Below, piece by piece: positions 27,282-36,989 of a stretch of DNA of 64,000 nucleotides. The notes under the pieces were generated by a model, which had not been told where the DNA came from, ran no database searches, and saw nothing but the letters and a program-made list of their open reading frames with translations. Each line of letters opens with the position of its first letter. Position 1 is the stretch's first letter. The DNA is from Pseudomonadota bacterium (GTDB lineage Bacteria; Pseudomonadota; Alphaproteobacteria; Rhizobiales; Xanthobacteraceae). A program made the position numbers and the translations under genes. The stretch spans positions 186,001 to 250,000 of the forward strand of contig JAFEFL010000070.1 of assembly GCA_018240595.1 (NCBI GenBank), read 5' to 3'.

Positions 27282-28448
27282 TCAGCTCCGGCGCGCCGCC
27301 CAGTCGATTACCTTGGCGAGAAAGGCGTCACAGCGTTCGAGCTGTGCAACCTCGATATACTCATCGGGACGATGCGCCTCGGCGATGCGGCCGGGGCCGC
27401 AGATAACGGTTTCGATGCCGAGGATGTCCTTGAAGCGCCCGGCCTCCGTGCCATAGGCGACCTTGGCGTAGCCATTGCTGCCGGCAAAATGCTGCACGAG
27501 ATGCGTGAGCTCGCCGTCCGGCGCCGTTTCGATGCCCGGCACGGAAGCGAAGACCTCGAACGCGATCCCGGCCTCGGGCGCGACGGCCCGCATTTCCGGT
27601 TCGAGCGTGTCGCGCGCATAGGCGACGATTTCCTCGACCAGCGCGTCCGGGTCCTCGTCCGGCATGACGCGAAATTCGAACTCGAAGCAGCACTGGTCCG
27701 GCACGATGTTCAGCGCCGTTCCGCCGGCGATCTTGCCGGTATGGGCGGTGCTGACCGGGACGTCGTAAGCCGCGTCCTGGTCGCCCCGGCGTGCCAGACG
27801 CGCGCCGATGCTGCGCAGTTTGGCGATCAAAAGTGCTGCATATTCAACGGCATTGACGCCCTGCGGCGCCAGCGAGGAGTGGCAGGCGCGGCCGCTCACC
27901 GTCACCCGCACGGAACGTTTGGCCTTGTGCCCGACCACAACCTCCATGGACGTCGGTTCGCCGACGATGCAGTACCGCGGTCCGTTCGGCCGCTCCTTCA
28001 ACGTCTCGAGCAGCCGGATAACGCCGACGCAGCCCACCTCTTCGTCGTAGGAAAAGGCGATATGAATAGGTCGCGCGAGATCACGCGCCAGCATCGCGGG
28101 CACAGCGGCAAGAACGCAGGCGAGAAACCCTTTCATGTCACACGCCCCGCGACCGTAGAGACGGCCGTCCAGCTCCGTTAATTCGAACGGATCGCTCTGC
28201 CAGTCCTGGCCGTCGACGGGCACGACATCGGTATGGCCCGACAGAACGATGCCGGGGACGTCCACCGGCCCGATCGTCGCCCACAGATTGGCCTTCTGCC
28301 CGGTGACGTCATACACCCGCTCACTCACCACACCCAGGTCACCGAGATAACCTTCGACGAAGTCGATGAGCGCCAGGTTGGAGTTGCGGCTGGTCGTGTC
28401 GAAACTGACCAGGCGGCGCAGGATCTCAGGGCTTGACGGCGAATGCAT
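27282..28448 (-). CDS. argE: Acetylornithine deacetylase-like M20 metallopeptidase (ArgE)
   Basis: A 388-residue M20/ArgE-DapE zinc hydrolase that removes an N-acyl group from an amino acid, acetylornithine in the classic enzyme. Metal-ligand motifs are visible: SGHTDVVPVDG with its His and Asp, GRGACDMKGF with the bridging Asp, and the catalytic Glu pair in YDEEVGCVG. Dimerisation-domain features appear around SGRACHSSLAPQGVNA. It lies directly downstream of the LysR-type regulator gene on the same strand. The third peptide importer, divergent from that regulator, ends with a second M20 enzyme, so this copy may serve catabolism of an imported acylated amino acid, not arginine synthesis. Confidence 0.85.
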   Translation of the reverse strand: MHSPSSPEILRRLVSFDTTSRNSNLALIDFVEGYLGDLGVVSERVYDVTGQKANLWATIGPVDVPGIVLSGHTDVVPVDGQDWQSDPFELTELDGRLYGRGACDMKGFLACVLAAVPAMLARDLARPIHIAFSYDEEVGCVGVIRLLETLKERPNGPRYCIVGEPTSMEVVVGHKAKRSVRVTVSGRACHSSLAPQGVNAVEYAALLIAKLRSIGARLARRGDQDAAYDVPVSTAHTGKIAGGTALNIVPDQCCFEFEFRVMPDEDPDALVEEIVAYARDTLEPEMRAVAPEAGIAFEVFASVPGIETAPDGELTHLVQHFAGSNGYAKVAYGTEAGRFKDILGIETVICGPGRIAEAHRPDEYIEVAQLERCDAFLAKVIDWAARRS

Positions 28449-28481
28449 CGATGAACTCCAAAGGGCGCGCCTCTTGCGCGG

Positions 28482-29408
28482 TCACGAAAGCCTCTTGCGT
28501 ACGGCCGCGATGAAATCCGCCGCGGCGAGCGACGGCGGCCGGCTGGCAGGCGTGAGAAAGCACGTGCGGTAGGGAATGGCGGTGGCGAACGGCCGCACGA
28601 CGATGCCGTTGCCGAGCTGATGGACGATCGGGAATGGATTGAGCAGCGCGACGCCCAGCCCCTCGCGCACGAATTCCGCCGCCGAAACCGCGGTCGCTGT
28701 TTCAATGACGATACGACGGCGGACCCCTGCCTTGTCGAACAGCCGATCGGTCAACGTCCGGCCGGAATGCCGGCGGGTCAGTGCGACAAATGCCTGCCCT
28801 TCAAGATCGTGCAGCCGAATTGTCTCCCGCTTGGCCAAGGGGTGACGGCTCGGCAGCGCGCAAATCGCGTCAGTTGCGATCAGCAGGTCGCTGCGCACGC
28901 TGTCATGCGAAACGGCGGTGTCGGTCAAGCCGACGTCGTGCCGGTCTTCCGCAATATTGGTGACGAGAACATCACCGGAGAGCACCTCGAACACCACTTC
29001 GAGCTGCGGATTGGCGTTGGTGAAGGCCGCGACGATTGGCGGCAGGAAGCGATGCGCGATCGTTGGCGGCGCGGCAATGCGGAGAGTTCCGACGTGAGAG
29101 CCGGTGCCGGCGACCGAGCGATTGGCGATCCTCGTCAGCGCGGAGAAGATCGGTCCTAGTTCGTCGTTGACGGCGAGCGCCTCGGAGTTGGGCACCAGAC
29201 GGCCGCCGGCCCGGTCGAAAAGCTGCCGTCCGAGAGTTGCTTCCAGCTCCGCCAGAGCGCGACTGACGGCCGGCTGCGACAGACCGAGACGCTGGCCCGC
29301 AACGGTCGTCTTGCCGGTTTCAACAAGCGCCCGAAGCACCTCGAGCTCGCGAAGCGTGAAGCCGGCGCGCCGTTGTTCCTGTCCACCGCTTGATGACTTT
29401 CCGGGCAT
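28482..29408 (-). CDS. LysR-type transcriptional regulator
   Basis: A 308-residue regulator with an N-terminal winged helix-turn-helix (VAGQRLGLSQPAVSRALAEL) and a substrate-binding domain of the periplasmic-binding fold. The ATG at 29408 (MPGKSSS) is preferred since family members start about 15 residues before the HTH; an in-frame start at 29450 would add a Lys-rich stretch. It is divergent from the third importer operon and 33 bases upstream of argE, so it probably controls both in response to the imported compound. Confidence 0.9.
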   Translation of the reverse strand: MPGKSSSGGQEQRRAGFTLRELEVLRALVETGKTTVAGQRLGLSQPAVSRALAELEATLGRQLFDRAGGRLVPNSEALAVNDELGPIFSALTRIANRSVAGTGSHVGTLRIAAPPTIAHRFLPPIVAAFTNANPQLEVVFEVLSGDVLVTNIAEDRHDVGLTDTAVSHDSVRSDLLIATDAICALPSRHPLAKRETIRLHDLEGQAFVALTRRHSGRTLTDRLFDKAGVRRRIVIETATAVSAAEFVREGLGVALLNPFPIVHQLGNGIVVRPFATAIPYRTCFLTPASRPPSLAAADFIAAVRKRLS

Positions 29409-29450
29409 CTCTATGCAATTTTTGTATATCTTTTTCGCTTTGAAATTCAT

Positions 29451-29464
29451 TTACTGCATAATAA
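29451..29464. promoter_or_regulatory. Candidate LysR-type binding site in divergent promoter region
   Basis: TTACTGCATAATAA is a partly symmetrical AT-rich element (TTAnT-N4-AnTAA) in the 143-base gap between the LysR-type gene and the third importer operon. The surrounding 60 bases are unusually AT-rich for this genome. LysR regulators usually bind T-N11-A type sites in such gaps. The assignment rests on position and partial symmetry. Confidence 0.25.
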
Positions 29465-29551
29465 CGTTGCTGCCAATAGCCGGCTTGGCACCCGGTCAAA
29501 AAGCCGACGAAGCTGCGCTCCGAAGCCGTCGAAACGTCGAGGAGATACAAG

Positions 29552-31159
29552 ATGAAGAAATCCGCCCTTGTTGCCTGCCTTCTCGCCGGCGTCACTGTGT
29601 CCGGAACCGCCGCCGCTGCGGACCTTGCGATCGGTCTGAAGTCAGAAGCGACGTCGATGGACCCGCAATTCCACCAGCTTTCGACCAACACACAGGTGCT
29701 GCTCAATATCTTCGAGCCGTTGACCAAACAGGACCCGCTGCAGAAAGTGACGCCGGGCCTTGCGACGAAATGGGAAGCCGTCAACGACACGACTTGGCGC
29801 TTCACGCTGCGCGACGGCGTCAAATTTCAGAACGGCAGCACCTTCTCAGCGCGCGACGTGATCTACAGCTATTGCCGCGTGCCGCTGGTGGTGAACTCGC
29901 CCTCCTCCTTCACAATCTTCACGGCGGCGATCCTCGACGTCACGGCCGACGGCAAGAACGCCGTGCTGATCAAGACGGATGGCGCCAACCCGCTGCTGCC
30001 GACGGACCTATCTAACCTCCCAATTCTCTCCGCCGACGCTGCCGGCGCCGAAGCCAAGGTCACCTACAAACCGGGCGGCAAATGCGAAGGCATGGGCAAG
30101 GTGCCGCAGTCGGTCGACTTCAATTCTCCCGCTCTCGCGGTCGGCACCGGGCCCTACAAGCTCGACAGATTCGTCCGCGGCAGCGAGATGGTGCTGACAC
30201 GCTATGACGGCTACTGGGGCACCAAGCCGGACTGGGACAAGGTGACGATGCGGCCCATCACCAGCGACGGCCCGCGCATCGCGGCGCTGCTGTCGGGCGA
30301 CGTCGATATGATCGAATCGCCGCCGATCCAGGATCTCAAGCGCGTGAAGGACGCCGGCTTCAAGATCATCGACGCCCTCTCCAATCGAGTCGTTTATCTG
30401 GCGCTGTTCCAGGATGCCAAGGCGACCGCCCCAAGCATCAACGGCACCAACGGCAAGAACCCGCTCCTCGACAAGAGAGTGCGCGAGGCGATCTCGCTGG
30501 CGATCAACCGCGACGCCATCGTTGCCCGCATCATGGGCGGCTATGCGAAAGCCGCCGGCGAACTGCTGCCGCCGCCGATGTTCGGCACAAATAACCGCGC
30601 CGTCGACAAGTACGATCCGAAGAAGGCCAAGGAGCTTCTGGCCGAAGCCGGCTATCCCGACGGCTTCGAGATCACGCTCGGCACGCCGAACGACCGCTAC
30701 ATCAACGACTCCCAGATCGCCCAGGCGGTCGCACAGATGCTGGTGCGCATCGGCATCAAGACCAAGGTCGATGCGCAAACGGCGAGCCAGTTCTTCTCCC
30801 GCCGCAACAAGCTGGAATTCCCAATGTACCTCGCCGGGTGGAGCGCTTCATCAGGCGAAATGTCGTCGCCGCTGAAGTCGCTGGTCGCGACCTACGACAA
30901 GGAAGCCGGGACCGGTCCGACCAATGCCGGACGCTACTCCAACCCAGAGATGGACAAGCTGTTGAAGGCAGCGATGGCGACCATCGACGACGGCAAGCGC
31001 GAGGCGATGCTCGGCAAGGCCGAAAAGATGGTGCTCGACGACTACGGCATCATCCCGTTGCACTACGAGCAGACGCTGTGGGCGCTGAAGAAGGGTTTGA
31101 GTTACGCGCCCCGCGTCGACCAGTATACGATCGCGTCCGACGTGCACGCGATGAAGTAG
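29552..31159 (+). CDS. ABC importer, family 5 solute-binding protein
   Basis: A 535-residue periplasmic binding protein with a Sec-type signal peptide (MKKSALVACLLAGVTVSG, cleavage after TAAAA). Family features include FTLRDGVKFQNGS, GTGPYKLDRF and the C-terminal YAPRVDQYT. It lacks twin arginines, unlike the other two family 5 binding proteins in this window. The ATG at 29552 follows CGAGGAGATACAAG. It is the receptor of the third importer, upstream of two permeases, two separate ATPases and an amidohydrolase, so it may bind an acylated amino acid, dipeptide or aminobenzoyl-glutamate-like ligand. Confidence 0.9.
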   Translation: MKKSALVACLLAGVTVSGTAAAADLAIGLKSEATSMDPQFHQLSTNTQVLLNIFEPLTKQDPLQKVTPGLATKWEAVNDTTWRFTLRDGVKFQNGSTFSARDVIYSYCRVPLVVNSPSSFTIFTAAILDVTADGKNAVLIKTDGANPLLPTDLSNLPILSADAAGAEAKVTYKPGGKCEGMGKVPQSVDFNSPALAVGTGPYKLDRFVRGSEMVLTRYDGYWGTKPDWDKVTMRPITSDGPRIAALLSGDVDMIESPPIQDLKRVKDAGFKIIDALSNRVVYLALFQDAKATAPSINGTNGKNPLLDKRVREAISLAINRDAIVARIMGGYAKAAGELLPPPMFGTNNRAVDKYDPKKAKELLAEAGYPDGFEITLGTPNDRYINDSQIAQAVAQMLVRIGIKTKVDAQTASQFFSRRNKLEFPMYLAGWSASSGEMSSPLKSLVATYDKEAGTGPTNAGRYSNPEMDKLLKAAMATIDDGKREAMLGKAEKMVLDDYGIIPLHYEQTLWALKKGLSYAPRVDQYTIASDVHAMK

Positions 31160-31175
31160 CAGTTCGCCTGGCCGG

Positions 31176-31206
31176 GGCCGCGCGCCGGATCCCTTAACGC
31201 GCGGCC
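31176..31206 (+). promoter_or_regulatory. Intercistronic 9-bp hairpin between binding-protein and permease genes
   Basis: GGCCGCGCG (31176-31184) pairs perfectly with CGCGCGGCC (31198-31206) around a 13-base loop. It begins 16 bases after the binding-protein stop and ends 20 bases before the permease start. It has no T-run. It is placed like the hairpins of the other importers in the window. Confidence 0.55.
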
Positions 31207-31226
31207 TATCCCCTGCGGAGGCGATC

Positions 31227-32204
31227 ATGATCGTCTATATTTTGCGGCGCATCGGGCAAAGCCTCGTCGCCCTGGCGGCGATGGCGATCCTGGTGTTCAT
31301 CGGCGTTTACGCTATCGGCAATCCGGTCGATATTCTGATCAACCCGGAAGCGAACCAGGCCGAAATCGCCGCGACGACCGCGCGCCTCGGCCTCGACAAG
31401 CCGCTGTGGGAACAGTTCGCCCGCTTCGTCGCTCACCTGTTTCAGGGCGATCTCGGCACGTCCTTCGTCTATGGACGGCCGGCGACGGAAATCATTCTGC
31501 AGCGTTTGCCGGCGACGATGGAGCTGGCGCTGACGGCGCTCGTCCTGTCGCTGGTCATAGGCGTCCCGCTCGGCGTCTATGCCGGGCTGAAGCCCGACAG
31601 CATCGGCGGACGCTCGGTAATGGCCGCTTCGATCCTCGGCTTCTCGCTGCCGAATTTCTGGCAGGGCCTGCTGATGATCCTGATCTTTGCCGTGTTGCTT
31701 GGCTGGCTACCCGCCGGCGGTCGCGGCGAGACTGTCGAGCTGCTCGGCATCCGCGTCAGCTTCCTCACCGTGGACGGCCTCCGACACATGATCCTGCCGG
31801 CGCTGAACCTCGCGCTGTTCAAAATGTCGCTGGTGATCCGGCTGACTCGGGCCAATACCCGCGAGGTCTGCCTGCAGGAATACATCAAGTTCGCACGGGC
31901 GAAGGGACTTTCGTCCACTCGAATCGTTCTCGTTCACATCCTCAAGAATATCATGATCCCGGTCGTAACGATCCTCGGCCTGGAGCTCGGCTCGATGATT
32001 GCCTTCGCCATTGTCACGGAGACCGTATTTGCCTGGCCGGGCATGGGAAAGCTCCTGATCGATTCGATCAACCTACTCGACCGACCGGTCATCGTCGCGT
32101 ACCTTATGCTGACGGTGGTGATCATCGTCACCATCAACCTCATTGTCGACCTGCTCTATTCCGCGCTCGATCCCCGGGTCCGCCTCTCGCAGGTTAAGTC
32201 ATGA
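31227..32204 (+). CDS. ABC importer inner-membrane permease (DppB type)
   Basis: A 325-residue BPD_transp_1 permease. It has the N-terminal helix SLVALAAMAILVFIGVYAIG, a periplasmic loop with ARLGLDKPLWEQF, and LVIRLTRANTREV before the EAA region (FARAKGLSSTRIVLVHILKN). FAWPGMGKLLIDSI is the family signature. A ribosome site (TGCGGAGG) precedes the ATG. Its stop overlaps the next ATG by four bases. Confidence 0.9.
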   Translation: MIVYILRRIGQSLVALAAMAILVFIGVYAIGNPVDILINPEANQAEIAATTARLGLDKPLWEQFARFVAHLFQGDLGTSFVYGRPATEIILQRLPATMELALTALVLSLVIGVPLGVYAGLKPDSIGGRSVMAASILGFSLPNFWQGLLMILIFAVLLGWLPAGGRGETVELLGIRVSFLTVDGLRHMILPALNLALFKMSLVIRLTRANTREVCLQEYIKFARAKGLSSTRIVLVHILKNIMIPVVTILGLELGSMIAFAIVTETVFAWPGMGKLLIDSINLLDRPVIVAYLMLTVVIIVTINLIVDLLYSALDPRVRLSQVKS

Positions 32205-33136
32205 GCGACGACGCTTTCATCTCCGGTCTCGCGCCGATCGCAGCGGCCAAGCCCGTCTCCATCGATACCCCGCTCAGGCGCATCGTACGCGGCTTTTTCG
32301 AGGACAGGCTGGCTGTCTTCGGCCTGGCCATCTTCATTGCTATCGTTCTCGTCGCGATCTTCGCGCCCTTGATCGCGCCGCAGAATCCTTATGATCTCGC
32401 CCAGCTCGACGTCCTCGACGGCGGCTTGCCACCCGGCTCGGCGAGCATGTCCGGCGGTGGCATCTACTATCTCGGCACTGACGAACAGGGCCGCGACATG
32501 CTGTCCGCGATCCTGTACGGCTTGCGCATCAGCCTGCTGGTCGCGACGGTGTCGCTGGCCTTCGCCATCGTCATCGGCGTTACCGCCGGCACGACGGCCG
32601 CCTATTTCGGTGGCAAGGTCGACAGCCTGATCATGCGGGTGGTCGATTTGCAGCTGTCCTTCCCCGCGATCCTCATCGCTTTGATCCTGCTCGCGCTCTG
32701 GGGCCGCGGCGTCGACAAAGTGATCATCGCCCTCGTGATCGTGCAGTGGGCCTATTACGCCCGCACCGTCCGGTCCTCGGCCATCGTCGAAGCGCGCAAG
32801 GACTATATTGAGGCGGCGCATTGTCTGGCGCTGTCGCACAGCCGGATCATGTTTCACCACCTGCTGCCGAACTGCCTGCCGCCGCTGATCGTCGTCGCAA
32901 CGGTGCAGATCGCCCAAGCCATCGCGCTCGAGGCAACGCTGTCGTTTCTCGGCGCCGGCGTGCCGATCACCGAGCCGTCGCTCGGCCTGCTGATCGCCAA
33001 CGGCTACAACTACCTTCTGTCCGGCCGCTACTGGGTCAGCCTGTTTCCCGGCGTCGCGCTCGTCGTGACCATCGTGGCGATCAACCTCGTCGGCGACCGT
33101 CTGCGCGACGTGTTCAATCCGAGGCTGCAGAAATGA
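32201..33136 (+). CDS. ABC importer inner-membrane permease (DppC type)
   Basis: A 311-residue permease with the OppC-like N-terminal helix (FGLAIFIAIVLVAIFAPLIA), the YLGTDEQGRDMLSAILYG motif, and an EAA loop near EAAHCLALSHSRIMFHHLLP. It ends with DVFNPRLQK. The ATGs at both ends overlap neighbouring genes, so the operon is translationally coupled. It forms the pore with the preceding permease. Confidence 0.9.
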   Translation: MSDDAFISGLAPIAAAKPVSIDTPLRRIVRGFFEDRLAVFGLAIFIAIVLVAIFAPLIAPQNPYDLAQLDVLDGGLPPGSASMSGGGIYYLGTDEQGRDMLSAILYGLRISLLVATVSLAFAIVIGVTAGTTAAYFGGKVDSLIMRVVDLQLSFPAILIALILLALWGRGVDKVIIALVIVQWAYYARTVRSSAIVEARKDYIEAAHCLALSHSRIMFHHLLPNCLPPLIVVATVQIAQAIALEATLSFLGAGVPITEPSLGLLIANGYNYLLSGRYWVSLFPGVALVVTIVAINLVGDRLRDVFNPRLQK

Positions 33137-34161
33137 CGGCCCTTCTCAGCATCAAGGACCTGAGGACCTACTTCTTCACCGACGATGGCGTGGTCAAGGC
33201 GGTTGACGGCGTCAGCTTCAGCCTGGCCCGCGGGCAGATTCTCGGCCTGGTCGGGGAATCGGGCTCGGGCAAGTCGGTGACCGGCTTCTCCCTGCTCGGC
33301 CTGGTCGATCCGCCGGGGCGCGTCGTCGGCGGCTCGATCCGGTTCGACGGCAAGGATCTTCTGACAGGCGGCGAGCCGGCGCTGCGCGCTCTGCGCGGCA
33401 AGCGCATCGCGATGATCTTCCAGGATCCGATGATGACGCTGAACCCGGTGCTGCGCATCGACACGCAAATGATCGAAACCGTGCTCGCGCATGACAACGT
33501 TTCGCGCACCGAGGCGCTGAAACGCGCCCGCGACGCGCTCGTCATGGTCGGGATCTCGTCGCCGGACGAACGGCTGCAATCCTATCCGCACCAGTTCTCG
33601 GGCGGCATGCGCCAGCGCGTCGCCATCGCCATCGCCATGCTGCACAAGCCGGATCTGATCATCGCAGACGAACCGACCACTGCGCTCGATGTGACCATCC
33701 AGGCGCAAATCCTTGCTGAGGTGCAGAAACTGTGCGCCGAGACCGGTACCGCGCTGATCTGGATCACGCATGATCTTGCCATCGTCTCCGGCCTCGCCGA
33801 TCGCCTCGCCGTGATGTATGCCGGGCGCGTCGTCGAAGAAGGCGAAACCGCCCGTGTCATCGAGCGCCCACTCCATCCCTACACCAAGGGCCTGATCGCT
33901 TCGGTCCCTCAGGGCAAAACCCGCGGCGCTCGGCTGCAACAGATCAGCGGCATGCCGCCGTCGCTGCGCAACTTACCGAAGGGCTGCGCCTTCCGTCCGC
34001 GCTGTTCGCGCGCCGACGAGGCGTGCCTGGAAGAGCCGGCGCTCGAGGAGAAACTTCCCGACCGCAAGACGCGCTGTTTCCATCCCTGGTCGCTCGACGA
34101 TGCCAGGGATACGCGCCGGCAGGCACCGTCGAAAGACGGCATGGCGGAAACGACGACATGA
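33133..34161 (+). CDS. ABC importer ATPase (DppD type)
   Basis: A 342-residue ABC ATPase. Walker A is GESGSGKSV, the signature is FSGGMRQR, and Walker B is LIIADEP. The oligopeptide C-terminal domain has the Cys cluster [14 protein letters not shown] that is linked to an iron-sulfur site in some DppD proteins. It starts at the ATG at 33133, which overlaps the previous stop; upstream in-frame sequence belongs to the permease gene. It pairs with the next ATPase. Confidence 0.9.
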   Translation: MTALLSIKDLRTYFFTDDGVVKAVDGVSFSLARGQILGLVGESGSGKSVTGFSLLGLVDPPGRVVGGSIRFDGKDLLTGGEPALRALRGKRIAMIFQDPMMTLNPVLRIDTQMIETVLAHDNVSRTEALKRARDALVMVGISSPDERLQSYPHQFSGGMRQRVAIAIAMLHKPDLIIADEPTTALDVTIQAQILAEVQKLCAETGTALIWITHDLAIVSGLADRLAVMYAGRVVEEGETARVIERPLHPYTKGLIASVPQGKTRGARLQQISGMPPSLRNLPKGCAFRPRCSRADEACLEEPALEEKLPDRKTRCFHPWSLDDARDTRRQAPSKDGMAETTT

Positions 34162-35156
34162 CCGGACCGATCATCGACATCGACGGCGTCTCCAAACGTT
34201 TCGTCAAATCGCTCGACATGGCGGAGCGAGCGGCTCGCCTGCTTGGCGCCAACGTCCGCGAATTCGTCGTGAATGCGGTGGACGACGTTCACCTGTCGAT
34301 CCGGCAGGGCGAGGTCATGGGCCTGGTCGGCGAGTCCGGCTGCGGCAAGTCCACGCTCGGCCGTATTGTCGCCGGCCTGTACGCGCCGAGCGCCGGCACT
34401 GTCCGCTTTCGCGGCCGCGACGTCGCCGCACTCGAGGGCGAGGACGCGCGGGAAGCAGCGCTCAAGGTGCAGATGGTATTCCAGGACCCGATGGCGTCGC
34501 TCAATCCGCGGCTCCGTATCGATGAGATCATCGGCGAGGCGCCGCGCGTCCACGGCCTTGCTGCGCGCGGCGAGATCGGTGCCTATGTCGAGGCGGCACT
34601 GCAGCGCGTCGGCCTCGATCCGGCAATGCGCAAGCGCTATCCGCACCAGTTCTCCGGCGGGCAGCGGGCGCGAATCGGCATCGCGCGGGCCCTCGCCGTC
34701 AAGCCGGAGTTCATGGTCTGCGATGAATCTGTCGCCGCGCTCGACGTCTCAATCCAGGCACAGATCCTCAACCTGTTCATGGATCTGCGCGAGGAGCTGA
34801 ACCTCACTTATCTGTTCATCAGCCACGATCTCGGCGTCGTCGAGCACATCTCCGACCGGGTCGCGGTCATGTACCTCGGCCGCGTCGTTGAGCAGGGCGT
34901 TAGCGAGGACGTCTTTGCCTCGCCCAATCATCCCTATACCCAGGCATTGCTCGCGGAAATCCCGACCTTCGAGGCGAAAAAGAAATCGTATTCGGTGATC
35001 AAGGGCGAGATCCCCTCGCCGATCGATCCGCCCAGCGGCTGTCATTTTCATCCACGCTGCCCGCATGCCTTCGCTCTCTGCCGGGCCGAGCGGCCGCCGC
35101 TCAAGGAAATAGCGCCGCAGCGTTATTCGGCCTGCCATCTCAACGACGCGACCTGA
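34158..35156 (+). CDS. ABC importer ATPase (DppF type)
   Basis: A 332-residue ABC ATPase. It has Walker A GESGCGKST, signature FSGGQRAR and the Walker B region FMVCDESVAALD, where the usual DEP is DES. The C-terminal oligopeptide domain has the CHFHPRCPHAFALC cluster. The ATG at 34158 overlaps the previous stop. This importer uses two separate ATPases while the other two family 5 importers in the window use fused ones. Confidence 0.9.
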   Translation: MTGPIIDIDGVSKRFVKSLDMAERAARLLGANVREFVVNAVDDVHLSIRQGEVMGLVGESGCGKSTLGRIVAGLYAPSAGTVRFRGRDVAALEGEDAREAALKVQMVFQDPMASLNPRLRIDEIIGEAPRVHGLAARGEIGAYVEAALQRVGLDPAMRKRYPHQFSGGQRARIGIARALAVKPEFMVCDESVAALDVSIQAQILNLFMDLREELNLTYLFISHDLGVVEHISDRVAVMYLGRVVEQGVSEDVFASPNHPYTQALLAEIPTFEAKKKSYSVIKGEIPSPIDPPSGCHFHPRCPHAFALCRAERPPLKEIAPQRYSACHLNDAT

Positions 35157-35188
35157 CCAACCGCCCTTCGCAAGACAAGAGGACGACC

Positions 35189-36622
35189 ATGACCATCACC
35201 AACGCCGAGATCATCTGGAATCTCGTCGACGCCCGCCGCGAGGATTACGAGGCGCTGAGCGACCGAATCTGGGGTATGCCGGAGATCGCCTATACCGAGT
35301 TCAAGTCCAGCGCCGAGCACACCAAGATGCTGCGCGACGAGGGCTTCAAGGTGACCGAAGGCCCCGCCGGCATCCCCACCGCGGTGATCGGCGAGGCCGG
35401 CCAGGGCGGTCCGGTCATCGCATTCCTCGGCGAGTACGATGCTTTGCCCGGCCTCAGCCAGGAAGCCAACATCGCCGAACCCCGGCCGCTCGAGGGCAAT
35501 GGTTACGGCCACGGCTGCGGTCACAACATGCTCGGCTCGGCCGCGCTTCTGGCGGCAACCGCGCTCAAGAATTATCTGGCCGAGAACAAACTGCCGGGCA
35601 CGGTGCGTTACTACGGCTGCCCGGCCGAGGAAGGCGGCGCCGCCAAGGCCTTCATGGTGCGCGATGGCCTGTTCGACGATGTCGATGCCGCGATCACCTG
35701 GCATCCGGCGGCGCTGACGCGCGTCGACGAGGCCAAGTCGCTCGCCAACACGCGCATCGATTTCACCTTCAAGGGCCGCGCCTCGCACGCCGCGGCGGCG
35801 CCGCATCTCGGCCGTTCGGCGCTCGACGCGGTCGAGCTGATGAATGTTGGCGTCAATTATCTGCGCGAACACGTGCCGGCGGATTCGCGCATCCACTATG
35901 CCATGATCGACGGCGGCGGTATCGCGCCGAACGTCGTCCAGGCGCGCGCCAAGGTCCGCTATGCGGTGCGCTCGCGCGACATCCACGGCATGAAGGCGCT
36001 GAACGAAAGGGTGATCGATGTCGCCAAGGGCGCGGCGATGATGACCGGCACCGAGGTCGAAATCAAAATTCTCAGCGCCGTTTCCAACCTCCTGCCGAAT
36101 ACGCCGATGGAAGAGGCCATGCACGCCAATCTCGAACGACTCGGCCCCGTCCCCTTCGACGCCGAGGACCGCGCCTTCGCCGCGCAAATCCAGGCGACGC
36201 TCAGCGAGGAAGACATCGCCAGCGACTACCTGCGCTGCGGCGTCGAGGAGCGTGCGAATATGCCGCTTTGCGACTTCATCGTGCCGATGGATTCGGTCGG
36301 CGAGCCGATGATCGGTTCGACCGATGTCGGCGATGTTTCCTGGGCGGTGCCGACGGTACAGGCCCGCGTTGCCACGCATGCCATCGGTTCGCCCGGCCAT
36401 TCCTGGCAGATCACCGCCCAGGGCAAGGCGCCCGCGGCCAAGAAAGGCATGGTCTATGCGGCGAAGGCGATGGCGGGAACGGCCGTCGATCTGCTCAACG
36501 ATCCGAAGCTGCTGGAGCGGGCCAAAGCCGACCATCAGGCGCGTCTGGCGCGAATGCCCTACGCCTCGCCGATCCCCGCCGACGTCAAGGCGCCGATCCA
36601 GCCGCGGCCGCAAACCAAGTAA
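35189..36622 (+). CDS. M20 amidohydrolase (AbgB/p-aminobenzoyl-glutamate hydrolase-like)
   Basis: A 477-residue metal-dependent amidohydrolase of the M20D/AbgB type, likely cytoplasmic. Motifs seen: GEYDALPGLSQ, GHGCGHNMLG with the metal-binding His and Cys, CPAEEGGAAKAFM with the catalytic Glu pair, and TWHPAALTRV. The dimerisation domain is around GRASHAAAAPHLGRSALDA. Members cleave N-acyl or aminobenzoyl-glutamate amide bonds. It begins 32 bases after the importer ATPase gene and is almost surely in its operon, so it should process the imported ligand. Confidence 0.88.
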   Translation: MTITNAEIIWNLVDARREDYEALSDRIWGMPEIAYTEFKSSAEHTKMLRDEGFKVTEGPAGIPTAVIGEAGQGGPVIAFLGEYDALPGLSQEANIAEPRPLEGNGYGHGCGHNMLGSAALLAATALKNYLAENKLPGTVRYYGCPAEEGGAAKAFMVRDGLFDDVDAAITWHPAALTRVDEAKSLANTRIDFTFKGRASHAAAAPHLGRSALDAVELMNVGVNYLREHVPADSRIHYAMIDGGGIAPNVVQARAKVRYAVRSRDIHGMKALNERVIDVAKGAAMMTGTEVEIKILSAVSNLLPNTPMEEAMHANLERLGPVPFDAEDRAFAAQIQATLSEEDIASDYLRCGVEERANMPLCDFIVPMDSVGEPMIGSTDVGDVSWAVPTVQARVATHAIGSPGHSWQITAQGKAPAAKKGMVYAAKAMAGTAVDLLNDPKLLERAKADHQARLARMPYASPIPADVKAPIQPRPQTK

Positions 36623-36731
36623 GCCTAAGGCGGAGCGTCGGCTTCAAGCGGGAAAGCGCATCCTTGCCGGCCAGCGCCGGTTCGACGGCCGCATGCTTGA
36701 GCCCATTGCGCGACAACCGGCCCCGCGACCG

Positions 36732-36989
36732 TCAGGTCTTGCTGAGGTTTTTTCGAGCAATGGCCGCGAGCAGCAGAGCAAAGCCGAGGAGCCGCAGCAC
36801 GAACACCGTGGTCTTGTCGTCGTGCAGGAAGTCAAAAGACACCGACAGGCTCTGGCTGATGGCGAAGAGCGCGAAAGACACTCCGAATGTCGCGAAAAGC
36901 GTGTCGCTGGTCCGTTTCCAGAAACGCAAGAAGAACAGCGCCGCGATCAGGTAGCCGGCCGTGATCATGCCCGAGAGAAAGGTCGCCAT
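36732..36989 (-). CDS. Small membrane protein, DUF5985 type (second of pair)
   Basis: An 85-residue protein with three predicted membrane helices: MITAGYLIAALFFLRFW, DTLFATFGVSFALFAIS and FVLRLLGFALLLAAIA. It resembles the DUF5985 small-membrane-protein family. The ATG at 36989 overlaps the stop of the previous gene by one base. It is the last gene of the minus-strand signalling operon. Function is unknown; it may anchor or sense for the upstream kinases. Confidence 0.75.
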   Translation of the reverse strand: MATFLSGMITAGYLIAALFFLRFWKRTSDTLFATFGVSFALFAISQSLSVSFDFLHDDKTTVFVLRLLGFALLLAAIARKNLSKT

